DNA from: JAAFHB01 sp942493325
GTDB taxonomy: Bacteria > Bacteroidota > Bacteroidia > Bacteroidales > Prolixibacteraceae
Length of the DNA stretch: 64,000 nt
Direction: 5' to 3'
NCBI GenBank assembly: GCA_942493325.1
Contig: OW818689.1
Coordinates: 2,852,001-2,916,000 of the forward strand
In this document: positions 25,096 through 35,500 of the stretch, one piece after another
How the letters are laid out: each line of letters begins with the position of its first letter
How positions within the stretch are numbered: position 1 is the first letter of the stretch
The notes under the pieces: model-generated
What the model was told of the DNA's origin: nothing
The model's database searches: none
What the model saw: the letters and a program-made list of their open reading frames with translations, nothing else
Program-made: the position numbers and the translations under genes

Positions 25096-25344
25096 TTTGA
25101 ATCTGTAAACTAAAATCAGGACGAGTCAATGTGACAATGGGTCAATTTGCTAATGCTTTGGATTGTATTCTTAGAATGTCCCTATTAGGTGCAACACCTT
25201 ACTTTGAATGAATTCGTGAAATTTGTAATCTTGAAATTGGTAATCTTCCTCATTTTGAAAACATCCGATTAGTTAGTTGTTTTTTCTTTACTAATTATCC
25301 ACTAACTTGCGTTCGCATACCAGGTATTGTTTTCTAACACATTA

Positions 25345-25980
25345 ATGTACTATTTTGACATGCAAAGCTTCTTAACCCAAACCTATGCGTGGACAAAAAA
25401 ATGGGCTAACAGCAAATATAGCCTGCTGTTGATTTTTGTTACCTTATTTCTTGATGCCTCTATAATTCCCCTACCTACTACGGTCATATTCATCACCATA
25501 TCCCTCATTCAACCCACACGATCCTATTACAATGCATTGACAGCCACAGCAGCTATGGTTTCAGGCGCAGTAGTCGGATATACAATCGGCCACTATTTAT
25601 GGTTGTTGCCCGACGGGAACTATACTCAATTTGCCCGGTACCTATTTGATCATATTCCAAATTTTAATGAGGTAAGCTACCAGAATGTTCAAAGTCTGTA
25701 TTTTAAATGGAGGTACAGCATTCTGTTCTTTACGATCATACTGCCTATTCCGTACCAGGTTTTCTCGATTACTGCAGGCGCTTTTAATTTTGATCTGCTG
25801 AGTTTCGCTCTTTCGACTCTTATATTCCAGGGATTCCGCTTTTCCCTGCTGGCATGGCTGATCCTCACATATGGTGCCGGGGTGAAGATCATCGTTCGGA
25901 AAAACCTGAAAATCATAACGCTGGTTTCACTTATTGTCATCCTGCTTATCATTATCGCGACAGAATTTGGTCTTCTCTGA
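25345..25980 (+). CDS. DedA/VTT-family inner-membrane protein
   Basis: About 211 residues with some five hydrophobic segments. The arrangement LLLIFVTLFLDASIIPLPTTVIFITISL, then SGAVVGYTIGHYLWL, then FTIILPIPYQVFSITAGAF matches the DedA/YqaA (VTT, SNARE-associated) family, whose better-known members are implicated in phospholipid scrambling and membrane homeostasis. The family's Pro and Gly positions in re-entrant segments are visible. The start is uncertain: TTG at 25327, ATG at 25345 or ATG at 25360 (MQSFLTQ). It borders repeat mosaic A on its 5' side and is followed 51 bases later by the TcdA gene. Confidence 0.85.
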   Translation: MYYFDMQSFLTQTYAWTKKWANSKYSLLLIFVTLFLDASIIPLPTTVIFITISLIQPTRSYYNALTATAAMVSGAVVGYTIGHYLWLLPDGNYTQFARYLFDHIPNFNEVSYQNVQSLYFKWRYSILFFTIILPIPYQVFSITAGAFNFDLLSFALSTLIFQGFRFSLLAWLILTYGAGVKIIVRKNLKIITLVSLIVILLIIIATEFGLL

Positions 25981-26031
25981 CAACACCGTCAATGTGATAA
26001 TTTCTTCTAATTTTGCGCCTTTATTTGACAG

Positions 26032-26862
26032 ATGAGAAAAAACAAAGGAATATTCCAGCGCACAGAGCTATTATTCGGCGAAGATAAAATGGAGGAGATT
26101 GCCCGCAAACGGGTGATTATATTCGGAATAGGCGGCGTAGGAAGCTGGTGTGCAGAGAGTCTGGTCCGTTCGGGAATCAGGTTACTCACGATTGTCGATT
26201 CCGACCGGATTTGCATTACCAATATCAACAGGCAGCTCCATGCCACGATGTTAACAGTGGGTGAAGTGAAAACCGATGCCTTAAAAAAGCGGCTGCTCGA
26301 AATTAATCCCACGGCCGAAATTACGGCCCTTCAGAAGATTTACAACACCGACAATCATGATCAGTTTGAACTTGATTCGTACGACTATATCATCGACGCA
26401 ATAGACAGCCTGGGGAGCAAGGTGGATCTGATCCGCAGGGCTACGCGAACCAATGCCATGTTTATTTCGTCTATGGGAGCATCGCTGAAACTTGACCCTA
26501 CACAAATCAGGGTGGCCGAATTCTGGAAAGTAAAAGGGTGTCCGTTAGGTTCGAAAATAAGAAAGTACATTCGTAAAGGAGACCTTCCGGCCAAGCCATT
26601 TATGTGCATTTACAGTGAGGAGGTGCTCGAGAACCGGGGCTTTGGATCCTCGTGCGGAACAGCGCAATGCCTCTGTCCAAAAGCAAAAAGCGGTGTTGGT
26701 GATCCGGAACTGGACGATCATGAATGGTGCAGCCAGAAAGCCGTGATCAATGGAACCGTTGCGCATATTACGGCCATCTATGGCTTTACACTCGCGGGCC
26801 TGGTGATTCAGCACATTTACAATCAATCTCCCTCCGAAGATAAGAATAGTACAAGTAGCTAG
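26032..26862 (+). CDS. tcdA: tRNA threonylcarbamoyladenosine dehydratase
   Basis: E1/ThiF-like enzyme (276 residues) that uses ATP to cyclise the t6A base at position 37 of ANN-decoding tRNAs to ct6A. The N-terminal nucleotide-binding site is IIFGIGGVGSWCAESLVRSG, with IVDSDRICITNINRQLHA for the adenylation region and DYIIDAIDSLGSK further on. The cysteines in FGSSCGTAQCLCPK are part of the TcdA-specific segment. A -7-like TAATTTTG lies at 26008-26015. Its stop overlaps by four bases the stop of the convergent sensor kinase gene. Confidence 0.93.
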   Translation: MRKNKGIFQRTELLFGEDKMEEIARKRVIIFGIGGVGSWCAESLVRSGIRLLTIVDSDRICITNINRQLHATMLTVGEVKTDALKKRLLEINPTAEITALQKIYNTDNHDQFELDSYDYIIDAIDSLGSKVDLIRRATRTNAMFISSMGASLKLDPTQIRVAEFWKVKGCPLGSKIRKYIRKGDLPAKPFMCIYSEEVLENRGFGSSCGTAQCLCPKAKSGVGDPELDDHEWCSQKAVINGTVAHITAIYGFTLAGLVIQHIYNQSPSEDKNSTSS

Positions 26863-29411
26863 AAATGCTTTTTCAACAATGATTGAAGCAGCGCCTGATT
26901 GATTGGTTTTGAGACATAATCACTGCATCCGGCAACAAGGGCCTTTTCCTTGTCGCCGCTTAGGGCAAATCCTGTCTGTGCAATAATCACTACCGCGGCA
27001 TTAAATTTCCTGATTTGTGTCGTAGCTTCATATCCGTCCATTTCAGGCATTTTAATATCCATCATTACCAGATCAATGTCCGGATGATTTCTGCAGGCTT
27101 CAACAGCTGCTTTTCCTGTTCTTACAATTAAAATCTCCCGGCTGTATACTTCGAGCGACTTAATCATGAGCTTTTCCGATATTTCATCGTCTTCAGCTAT
27201 GAGTATTTTAAGATTTTTCACCGGTTTTCCTGGTAGGGCATCTGCTTTATTTCTGAAAACAGTTTTTCCAACCCGTTGTTGGTGATAAGGAATGGTAAAA
27301 TAAAATACTGAGCCTTGCCCCTCTCCGCTTTCGACCCAGATTTTTCCTCCCAGCATTTCGACATAAGCTTTCGAAATCGACAATCCCAACCCTGCTCCCT
27401 CATAATTCCTGTTGAGCATTTCATTCCCTTGCCTGAATCGTTCAAAAATAAACTCCTGCTGTCCCTGTCGGATACCGAGTCCGGTATCCTTCACAAAAAA
27501 TTCCATCTCTGGCTTTTCTGCCGGATTCTTTAACACGTAACCGAATTCAATAGCCCCTGATTCTGTGAATTTGAGGGCATTATTAATGAGATTGGTAATG
27601 ATTGCATAAATTTTTTCTTTATCGGTTAGGATAATGGCCTCCTTTTCGGGTAACGAATTTTTATAGGATAGCTGTATCCCTTTTTGCAACGCTTCAGATC
27701 TGAAAAATGTATAGATATACCCGATCTGACTGTTAATGTTTGTCTCCGAAACGGTCATTTTCATTTGGCCCGACTCGACTTTTGAAATACTAATAATATC
27801 GTTGATGATATTGAGCATTCGCGCACCGCTTTTCTCGATAATACCAATGTACTCCTGCTGTTCTTCTCCCGTTAATTTGGGTTCCTTTAGCAGACCTGCA
27901 AAACCAAGAATTCCATTCATCGGTGTCCTGATCTCATGGCTCATATTTGCAAGAAATGCAGATTTCAACCTTTCGCTTTCTTCTGCTTGTTCTTTGGCGG
28001 CGATCAGTTCGTTCTGGTTTTTCTTGCGCAGGTACGCCGCCCCGAATGTATTGGCAGCAGCAGCCAGTAGCCGTTCCTCGATTGATGTCCATCTTCGTTC
28101 GATCCGGCAATCATCAAAACCAATAAATCCCCAAAAAATCTTATCAATAAATACAGGTGTAATAAGGATTGATTTAATTCCCTGCCGGCTGAACATCGTT
28201 TTTTCAGGTTCCGGAAATTCCCCGACATTACCCGCAATGACAAACCCTTCAGATAGTTTGTCATACCACCCCGGGCATGCACTTTCATAAGGAATCTCCT
28301 GCAACAGGGGATCATTAACCAGCGGTTCGAGTGAGCCATCGTTCCATTCATAGCGCAGACTCATCACCGGCATTGCATGTCCCGGATAATCACCATTTCT
28401 GAAAATGTACACCCTGTTAACTTCTGAGGCACTTCCGATAATTTGCAAGGCCCCGTTGATCGCTTCATCGAGATTATCATTCTGCACCAACAGTGCAGTA
28501 GCTTTGGAAATCGCATCCAGCAGACGGTCCCTCCTGTAGATTTCTGATACTGACTTCTTCTGTGCCGTTATATCGCGGGCGCTTCCCACCACACCGGTTA
28601 TAGTTCCGTTTTTATCAAATACAGGTGCCTCCCAGACATCAAGGAAAAGGAATTTTCCGTTCACATTCCCATACAGGTTACCATGCTGCGGTTTCGATGA
28701 AATAACCTTACCTGTTTCATCGTTGTTCTTCCCGAAGGTATGCCAGTCGTGTTTAAGGGGATACTTCCGGCGTTCGCGTTCAGCAAAAAAAAAATCAGTT
28801 TTACCAATTGGTTCATCGGTATCCTGCGCATGCAGCAAGGTCTCGCAGATAGCCTTATTGGTAAAAATATATTTGTTATCCGTATCTTTTGCCCACATCA
28901 AATCTGGCATATTATCGGCCATAAGCCGAAACATATTAAGCCCCTCCTGGCATCTTTCTTCCAATGCCGAAGTCACTTTTTGCCCGGTAATATCATGAAT
29001 AACAACAAGCCTGCTGCCTGCATGATGTTCAATTGCATGAACGTCAACCCTGAAGGATTTGACTCCCGTCTCTGTCCGGATCTCAAGGTTATCGGTGGAA
29101 TGCTGATCCAGGGTAGCAGTAAGTAATGATTCGACGGTAGCGCCTGAAGATCTGGCAGAACATCCGATAATTTTTTTATTCTCTATTCCCAGGAATGACA
29201 AAGCAGTCGTATTGATTTCAAGGATCCTGTTTTGGTCGTCGAGTACAATAATCCCATCAGGCAAAGTCTGAACCAGCGTATCGTGCGCAGTTTTCAAGTT
29301 ATATATCAGGCGCTTACGCAAAATAAAAAAAACCAGCCCAATATTCAGAAGTAATAAAACCGCTGCTGCAACCGGGAAGAATCCGAAATTAATCATAATT
29401 ACCTGAATCAT
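26859..29411 (-). CDS. Hybrid sensor histidine kinase (TM-PAS-PAS-GAF-HisKA-HATPase-REC)
   Basis: An 850-residue signalling protein. One membrane segment lies at residues about 8-31, followed by PAS (about 35-140) and a second PAS (about 160-290, NMPDLMWAKDTDNKYIFTNKAI). A GAF-like domain spans about 300-455, HisKA holds the phosphoacceptor His in MSHEIRTPMNG (about residue 498), and the ATPase domain has NNALKFT, VKDTGLGI and GAGLGLSISKAY. The C-terminal receiver has LIAEDDEISEKLM and the phosphoacceptor Asp in VMMDIKMPEMDGYEA. All catalytic motifs are intact. No separate output protein adjoins it. A truncated paralogue lies just upstream in the same direction, pointing to tandem duplication. 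The start could also be the Met at residue 6. Confidence 0.93.
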   Translation of the reverse strand: MIQVIMINFGFFPVAAAVLLLLNIGLVFFILRKRLIYNLKTAHDTLVQTLPDGIIVLDDQNRILEINTTALSFLGIENKKIIGCSARSSGATVESLLTATLDQHSTDNLEIRTETGVKSFRVDVHAIEHHAGSRLVVIHDITGQKVTSALEERCQEGLNMFRLMADNMPDLMWAKDTDNKYIFTNKAICETLLHAQDTDEPIGKTDFFFAERERRKYPLKHDWHTFGKNNDETGKVISSKPQHGNLYGNVNGKFLFLDVWEAPVFDKNGTITGVVGSARDITAQKKSVSEIYRRDRLLDAISKATALLVQNDNLDEAINGALQIIGSASEVNRVYIFRNGDYPGHAMPVMSLRYEWNDGSLEPLVNDPLLQEIPYESACPGWYDKLSEGFVIAGNVGEFPEPEKTMFSRQGIKSILITPVFIDKIFWGFIGFDDCRIERRWTSIEERLLAAAANTFGAAYLRKKNQNELIAAKEQAEESERLKSAFLANMSHEIRTPMNGILGFAGLLKEPKLTGEEQQEYIGIIEKSGARMLNIINDIISISKVESGQMKMTVSETNINSQIGYIYTFFRSEALQKGIQLSYKNSLPEKEAIILTDKEKIYAIITNLINNALKFTESGAIEFGYVLKNPAEKPEMEFFVKDTGLGIRQGQQEFIFERFRQGNEMLNRNYEGAGLGLSISKAYVEMLGGKIWVESGEGQGSVFYFTIPYHQQRVGKTVFRNKADALPGKPVKNLKILIAEDDEISEKLMIKSLEVYSREILIVRTGKAAVEACRNHPDIDLVMMDIKMPEMDGYEATTQIRKFNAAVVIIAQTGFALSGDKEKALVAGCSDYVSKPINQALLQSLLKKHF

Positions 29412-29596
29412 CGTAAAATTCTTAAGGGATAATGAGAATACAAAAAGTTGATCATTGCAACATGCTTACTGTCTGTCTTTTGCATAAGCATCAGCACATT
29501 GGTTTCCCTATCCTGCACAACAGGATTTGATCTCTCCGTCACATTTCCTGCCTCAGCACGAAGTAAATCAAAACCCGCAATACAACTTTTTCTCAT
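29408..29596 (-). CDS. Possible short ORF upstream of the sensor kinase
   Basis: A 62-codon open frame whose stop overlaps the kinase start in an ATGA arrangement (29411-29408). The product has no recognisable motif, no signal peptide and no evident relative, so it may be chance. The overlap is the only argument for translation. Nothing else was found between 29412 and 29682. Confidence 0.2.
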   Translation of the reverse strand: MRKSCIAGFDLLRAEAGNVTERSNPVVQDRETNVLMLMQKTDSKHVAMINFLYSHYPLRILR

Positions 29597-29682
29597 GTAT
29601 TCAAAGTATTAAAATTCCTTTCTTCAATCCCGTTTTACTTTAATTGGGTTGATAACGTTTTTGTTACTCATTTTATTACTGG

Positions 29683-30600
29683 TCACGAAGATAAAAAACA
29701 CTTTCTTATTACAGAACCTAATGTTGCATTTCCGAAAGGTTTTGCGATATATTCATTGCATCCGGCTTCTAATGCCTTTTCACGGTCCCCCATCAGGGCA
29801 TAGGCCGTTTGTGCAATTATAATCACATCAGTGTTAAACTGCCGTATTTGCCGTGTAGCCTCGTATCCATCGAGTTCAGGCATTTTAATATCCATCAGAA
29901 CCAGATCGATATCAGGATTATTGAGGCAGGTTTCGACAGCCTCCACCCCGGTATGAACCTTTAAAACCTCATTTCCGAAAGTTTTTACTCCTATTGTCAG
30001 AAGCATCCCCGAAATTTCATCATCCTCGGCGATCAATATTTTGAGGTTTTTAATCTGGCCATTTGAATTGCTATAATCCTGAATGTCATTCTTTTCATGA
30101 TCTGTGGGAATAGTGACATAAAAAACTGAACCTACTCCCTTTTCATTTTCCACCCTCATTTTACCGCCTAACATATTTACATAAGCTTTGGTAATGGAGA
30201 TATCCAATTCTCCCTGGCAGGCTCTTTCATCCGTAATTTCGTCGGGAACAAAACGGTCTAAAAAAGCTTTGTACCAGTTCAGGGTCAAACCAGTACCAGT
30301 ATCTTTTATAAAAAATTCTACTTCATCCGATCCGTCGGACTCATCGGCAATTCCCCATGTTTTTAACAGATGATATCCCAGTTCAATGGTGCCACCATCA
30401 CTATACTTAATGGCATTACTGACAAGGGGGATCAAAATAGCATTGACTTTTTCCTTATCTGTACTAATAATCACATCATTGGCAGGCAATAAATTTTTTA
30501 ACACAAGTTGTATCCCTTTTTTGTCGGCCTCCGGTTTGAATAAGGAATAAATGTATTCGATCTGATCGCGTACATTTGTTTGTGAAAAAGAAATACTCAT
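29683..30600 (-). pseudogene. Truncated, degenerate histidine kinase-receiver paralogue
   Basis: This 305-residue frame matches the HATPase and REC part of the neighbouring kinase and lacks everything before it, including the HisKA domain with its phosphoacceptor His. The N box is SNAIKYS and the G1 box VKDTGTGL-like, but the G2 box has decayed: where the neighbour has GAGLGLSISKAY this copy has CQGELDISITKAY. ATP binding is therefore doubtful. The receiver domain looks intact (AEDDEISGMLL, LMDIKMPELDGYEA, AKPF). Homology continues for about eight codons upstream of the Met (FKKEGSAQ against SKVESGQ) before a stop, so the gene is a 5'-truncated duplicate. It could survive as a receiver-only protein. 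Confidence 0.75.
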
Positions 30601-31072
30601 TTGCGCTGATCCTTCTTTTTTGAATACTAATTATGAGCTCATAAATCGAAACAAACTGCCTGATCAGATCCAGGAGAAAAACTATTTTTCAACCTGTAAA
30701 TATTCCGACAGACTATTTAACTCCCTGTTAAGTTTCTGTGGGATATTTGGTTTGTAATCCGAATAACCGGTAACAAAGATGCAAAATTAATTTCTTCATT
30801 ACAAAACTGTTATATTCTTTCGGTGAATATTACAAGGCCGAAGAGTTCCGGTTTTATGAGCTTCCGGAAACATAACGTTGTGGCAAAGTCATTTGTTTAA
30901 TTGCGGATTGAAAATTTTGTCATTAGTAAAGAGAACAGAAAATTTTATAAGAATTTGGAAGATCATTCCCCATTACCAGAACAAAATTACAGGCATAAAA
31001 GAGGGTGTTATTATTATACAATACAACCTTTTATGCCTGTAGTTCTCAGATTAAATTAATTTTCTCCTCCGA
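30601..31072. other. Intergenic region with a terminator
   Basis: About 470 bases between the truncated kinase gene and the first minus-strand SusD gene. Apart from the remnant kinase codons just after 30600 and the hairpin at 30990-31039, nothing is recognised. Confidence 0.4.
30990..31039 (-). terminator. Terminator of the first minus-strand SusC/SusD unit
   Basis: Inverted repeat CAGGCATAAAAGAGG (from 30990) against CCTTTTATGCCTG (to 31039), with a loop of about 20 bases rich in A and T. It lies 34 bases downstream of the SusD stop on the minus strand and is followed by TAATTTTG. It may also act on the other strand. Confidence 0.65.
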
Positions 31073-32503
31073 TCATCGGGTACCCCCTGCCCACCATACT
31101 TTTTCAGTATAAACATAGGAACCGTCACCATAGGCACTTTTAACATTTGGATTCGTTGTCACATCGCTGCTGCCGTAGGTAAAGCGTTGCGGAAACTGCA
31201 GCGTACTGGCCAGGTCAACAAATGTACTGCCCATTGCTTTTGTTCTGCGAAAGTCATTATACGCTTCAATACCTTCATCCTCATAGGATGAAAGATACTT
31301 CTGAACCATTATTTCCTTCAATGGATTCGCATCAAATAATGCTTTTACGCTTGCTGTATAATATGCATTTGCATCGGCAACTGTGAGTCCGGACTTAATG
31401 AATGCTGCCTGAATTCCAAGAATTAAGGAAGCTTCCGAATTGGCGGTCTGGGCAGGGGTCATGCGTGCATATGCCTCAGCCTTTAGAAATTGAAGTTCGT
31501 GGTAACTCATCAGATAAGTGGGTGCAGTGGCTGAAGAGAGTGCCGAAATGCCATAAAATCCCTGACGTTGTTCAGGGGTTCCGTTTGTAGCGATATTTAT
31601 GACTGTCAAATTGGTGTAAGGCTTGAAAAATTTTGCCTTACGGGGATCGTTCCTTGCGACAAGTTTATCATTCAGACTTTTACTAACTCCAAAGTAATTC
31701 CTGTCCTGAAAAAATCTCGAAAAAGGATTGACAGAAGTTGTTCCGGTATAAATATACTTAAACTCATCGGCTTGCCCGGCAAAAGCGGCATTGGCTGCTT
31801 CAATAACCTTTGAATATTGCGGGGTTTTAAATGACAGTCTCATGGTATAACGCGCTTTTAAACCCTGAGCGGCTTTAGTCCATTTAACCTTATCGCCTTT
31901 GTAAATCAAATCCTGTGTGCCTATGGAAGTAAACGTGGATGTTTTTCCAAAATTGAGAATCGCATCATCAAGCATTTTGAAAACTTCGGCGTAAATAGTT
32001 TCCTGTTTGTCAATTTTAGGCTGATAAATAATCCCGGGCTGTAGTGCTTCAGTGTAGGGTATGTCGCCCATCATATCGGTCAACAGGGCCAGATTATACG
32101 CTGTCAGAACCTGTGCTATACCAAGATTAACAAAATTCCCGGCCTCATCACCACCCTCAGAGCATTTCTCCCGTACGATTTTCAGTTCGTACAGATTCCT
32201 GTACTGGGCATTCCAGATGTTATTGTAAGTGGTAGAAGAGATAGGCTCCGAAACACGGGTTTCAGCATTAAACATTTGTCCATAAATGCCAACATTCAAC
32301 TCCATGTAAACGGAAGAATAAAAGGCATAGTCGGCTCCTGTAATTGTAAATGAAGTCGAAGTCATAACATCAGTCAGAATAAACCGGCTGGCAATTTTTT
32401 TTGCATTATTCGGATTTTCATTAATTGAATCCATAATATCTTCTGAACAGGAAGCCATTGAGAAGAGCAGAGCGATCAGTATACTTAATTTAATTGCTTT
32501 CAT
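31073..32503 (-). CDS. SusD-like lipoprotein, unit 1
   Basis: A 476-residue outer-membrane lipoprotein of the SusD/RagB nutrient-binding type, the shorter SusD-like class. The signal peptide (MKAIKLSILIALLFSMASC) ends in a lipobox with Cys at residue 19, followed by MDSINENPNNAKKI, a pattern shared by all three SusD proteins of this 18-kb region. Other family segments are LLTDMMGDIPYTEALQPG, IYAEVFKMLDDAI, and a C-terminal EIMVQKYLSSYEDEGIEAYNDFRRT. It pairs with the SusC gene 20 bases upstream. The Met at 32503 is preferred to 32515 because it begins a normal signal peptide. Confidence 0.92.
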   Translation of the reverse strand: MKAIKLSILIALLFSMASCSEDIMDSINENPNNAKKIASRFILTDVMTSTSFTITGADYAFYSSVYMELNVGIYGQMFNAETRVSEPISSTTYNNIWNAQYRNLYELKIVREKCSEGGDEAGNFVNLGIAQVLTAYNLALLTDMMGDIPYTEALQPGIIYQPKIDKQETIYAEVFKMLDDAILNFGKTSTFTSIGTQDLIYKGDKVKWTKAAQGLKARYTMRLSFKTPQYSKVIEAANAAFAGQADEFKYIYTGTTSVNPFSRFFQDRNYFGVSKSLNDKLVARNDPRKAKFFKPYTNLTVINIATNGTPEQRQGFYGISALSSATAPTYLMSYHELQFLKAEAYARMTPAQTANSEASLILGIQAAFIKSGLTVADANAYYTASVKALFDANPLKEIMVQKYLSSYEDEGIEAYNDFRRTKAMGSTFVDLASTLQFPQRFTYGSSDVTTNPNVKSAYGDGSYVYTEKVWWAGGTR

Positions 32504-32523
32504 ATGTCTTATCATTTAAATGA

Positions 32524-35500
32524 TTAAAATACTAAGTTAAGACCCATCCCATAGCTGGAGGTTTGTGGAACAGTGAAACGCTCGAAAGCACCGCCCATGT
32601 TGGTATTACCCTGCGAAGATTCAGGATCGAAATTTGGCAGGTTTGTCCATAAAAGGATATTTCGTGCAAAACCGGTAACACTAATATCAAAAGCACTGAC
32701 TTTAGGCAACTTTAACGACAATGATAATTCCCTCATCTTTACATATGAATTGTTAAAAACGAAGGCTTCGTCAATACTGCCCAAGGTATTTGCATAGAGA
32801 TTATAATAAGCAAGGTTATCATTACTTCCACCCCGTTGGATTGTGTTCGGTGTTCCGTCAGCCTTAAAACCAGGATAGATAAAAGGAGTGGTACGGTCTT
32901 CCGTGGTTTTGGACAAACCGTAAGTATAACTTAATAATCCATTGGTACCATGATACATTTGTCCACCGTTTTTCCAATCAAATGTTGCAGTGGCCGTAAT
33001 TAATTTCCAACGTAAGGTCGTTGAACCGCCCATTACGAAATCGGGCGATGCGGTTCCGATTACACCGGGACTTCCGGTCATTGGCATACCATAATATACA
33101 CTGGATGCAGTTTCATTGACAAGAATTCTTCCTTCGGCATCTTTTTTAAATGATGTTCCGTATATTACCGGGTATTTGCTGCCAATCCCTGCACGAACCT
33201 GAGGAGTTACGAATCCGCCGAGAAAAATACTTTCAACACCCGGGGCAAGTTCTTTTACGTAATTATCCATTTTTGTAAAATTGACACTCACAAGCCAGTC
33301 AAGGTCTTTTGTCTTAATGGGATTCAGTGAAAGAAGGAATTCATGCGTGTTTGTATAAATAGCGCCGCCATTCATCACTAAACTGGCAGCACCGGTGGAA
33401 CCTGCAAGTGGAACGCTAAAAATCTGATCATTAACATCCTGCCTGGAATAAGTATATTCCATCCCTAAAAGGTTATTGAAGAATTTAAGATCCACACCAG
33501 CTTCATAGGAGATTGTATTCTGAGGCTTCAGATTCGGATCGTACTGCACATTATTAGGTATGTACGATGTTACTCCATTTAGCGGATAGACAATCGGACT
33601 TCCCGTCCAGAAACCTCCGCTGTAAGATGGTGTTACATAATAATTGTCGTAGTACCTGCCTGCCTGCCCGACCTGAGCATAAGAGGTACGTAATTTACCA
33701 AATGAAATGACTGAACTATTTTTGAGTGCTTCCAATTCGGTGAATACAAATCCCAGGGAAACAGAGGGGTAAAAGAACGATCTGTTATTTCTGGGCATAG
33801 TCGATACAATGTCTTTGCGACTGGTTACATTCAGGTACAACATGTCCTTAAAAGTAAGACTCATGCTGCCGAAGAAACCCACAGTCCGGGATTCCGTTTT
33901 TGATTCACCGGCATCTTTGATTGTAGCATTTCCGATATGTGGCCAACCACCAAAGTTGAAATTCTGACCTGTCTCCGTGTAATACCTGTTGAATTCGTGA
34001 TTGATTTCGTTACCGGCCATCAGATTAAAAGCAATATTTTCGGTAATATTCATATCATAAATTGCTGTAAACAAAGAGTTATAGTTGGCCACTGAAGCCC
34101 CGTAATTTGAAATAGAACCTAGAGTATTCTTGCTTTTGTATTCATTAATATCCTGGTAATTAGTGGTATATGAATCGGCGCCAAACTGGTAACGAAAATT
34201 CAGTTTTTTAGTACCATCAACGCTGATGACTGGTGCGAATTCAACAAAGGCATTTCCAAAAAACCGGTTTGTTTTTTCATCAAATTTATTATTGGCAATT
34301 CCCCAGTAAGGGTTGTTAAAGTTGGTGGCCCGATAGAGAATCTGTGTATAAGGATCTGTGGGTGAAGCATAGGGTATCCCTTGCAGATCATAATTCCTTG
34401 GAGCGGCAAATACTGTTGCCACCAGTCCATCATTGGCGCCCGGAGCTTTTTTGATATAGGTCTGGTTATAGTTGGTTGAAAATCCTGTTTTCCAGAATCT
34501 GCCAAGTTGTGACTGTGCGGAAGCCTTGGCTGTATACCTGTCCATCGATGTTCCCGGAACTATTCCTGCCTGAGTTGTATTTCCCATACCAAAAGAATAG
34601 GTTGTGTTGTCTGTGGCCTGACTAATATTAAACGAAGAGTTTAAGGAGTATCCCTTTTCAAAGAAACTGCTGACATTGTCGTAGACCTGAGGAACAACCC
34701 AGGGATCAAGACCTGCAATCAACCTTTGTGGAACATAGTATTTTCCGGAATATTTAGTGGCATCATTCCCGTTATAAGAATTGGCTACATTTCCACCATA
34801 TGTTTTGTCATTGGGGATGTCTGTAATTTTTGGTCCCCAATTCGTTGCTGCATTGGGATTAAAACTGTATCCTGTTGCGGTGGGACTTCCCTGGGCCCAT
34901 GTTGATTGCATCTCAGGTTTTCTGGAAATTACATCAACACTACCAAAGGAAGAAAAAGTGACAACCGGTTTACCCGCTTTGGTTCCTTTTCCGCTTTTAG
35001 TCGTAATTACAACCACTCCATTTGATGCACGAATTCCGTAAAGTGCAGCAGCAGCCTGACCCTTAAGAATGCTGACACTCTCTATATCACTCGGGTCAAT
35101 GTCAACCGCACGGTTGGCAATATCGGTACCCGTAACACTATTACCGGTACTGTAATCGGCGGTTGAAGCAACCGGCATACCATCAATCACATAAAGCGGC
35201 GAATTGTTTCCCGTGAAAGATCTGGCACCACGTATTGTAATCTGTGTTGAAGCGCCCGGCATACCACTGGATGGTTTAATTTCGACACCCGATAGTTTAC
35301 CCTGGAGCGAACTTCCCAGTGTTCCACTACCTGTACGATTTAACTCCTCCGATTTAACATCCTGTACTGCATACCCAAGGGCTTTCTTTTGACGCGTAAT
35401 CCCCATTGCCGTGACGACCACCTCATTTACAGAAATGTTTTCCGGTTCCATTTTGATTCTGTAGTTACTGGAACTGGTGAGGGATACATTAACCGATGTC

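Larger units (their letters stand above)
23729..25344. repeat. Repeat mosaic A (inverted counterpart of 50.8-51.64 kb)
   Basis: About 1.6 kb without a gene. It begins with low-complexity ATGGGGC and GAGAAGATGA tracts (23735-23850). Next comes a stretch at 23894-24080 that is nearly identical, in reverse complement, to 51239-51426. The CCCCGGGT hairpin arms follow (24073-24090 and 24689-24706), separated by an inserted 600-base segment, and then the 16-base repeat array at 24871-25095. A further stretch (about 25096-25215) matches the reverse complement of about 50808-50933. The translated open frames here (for example 24751-24999, minus) merely follow the repeats. Confidence 0.8.
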
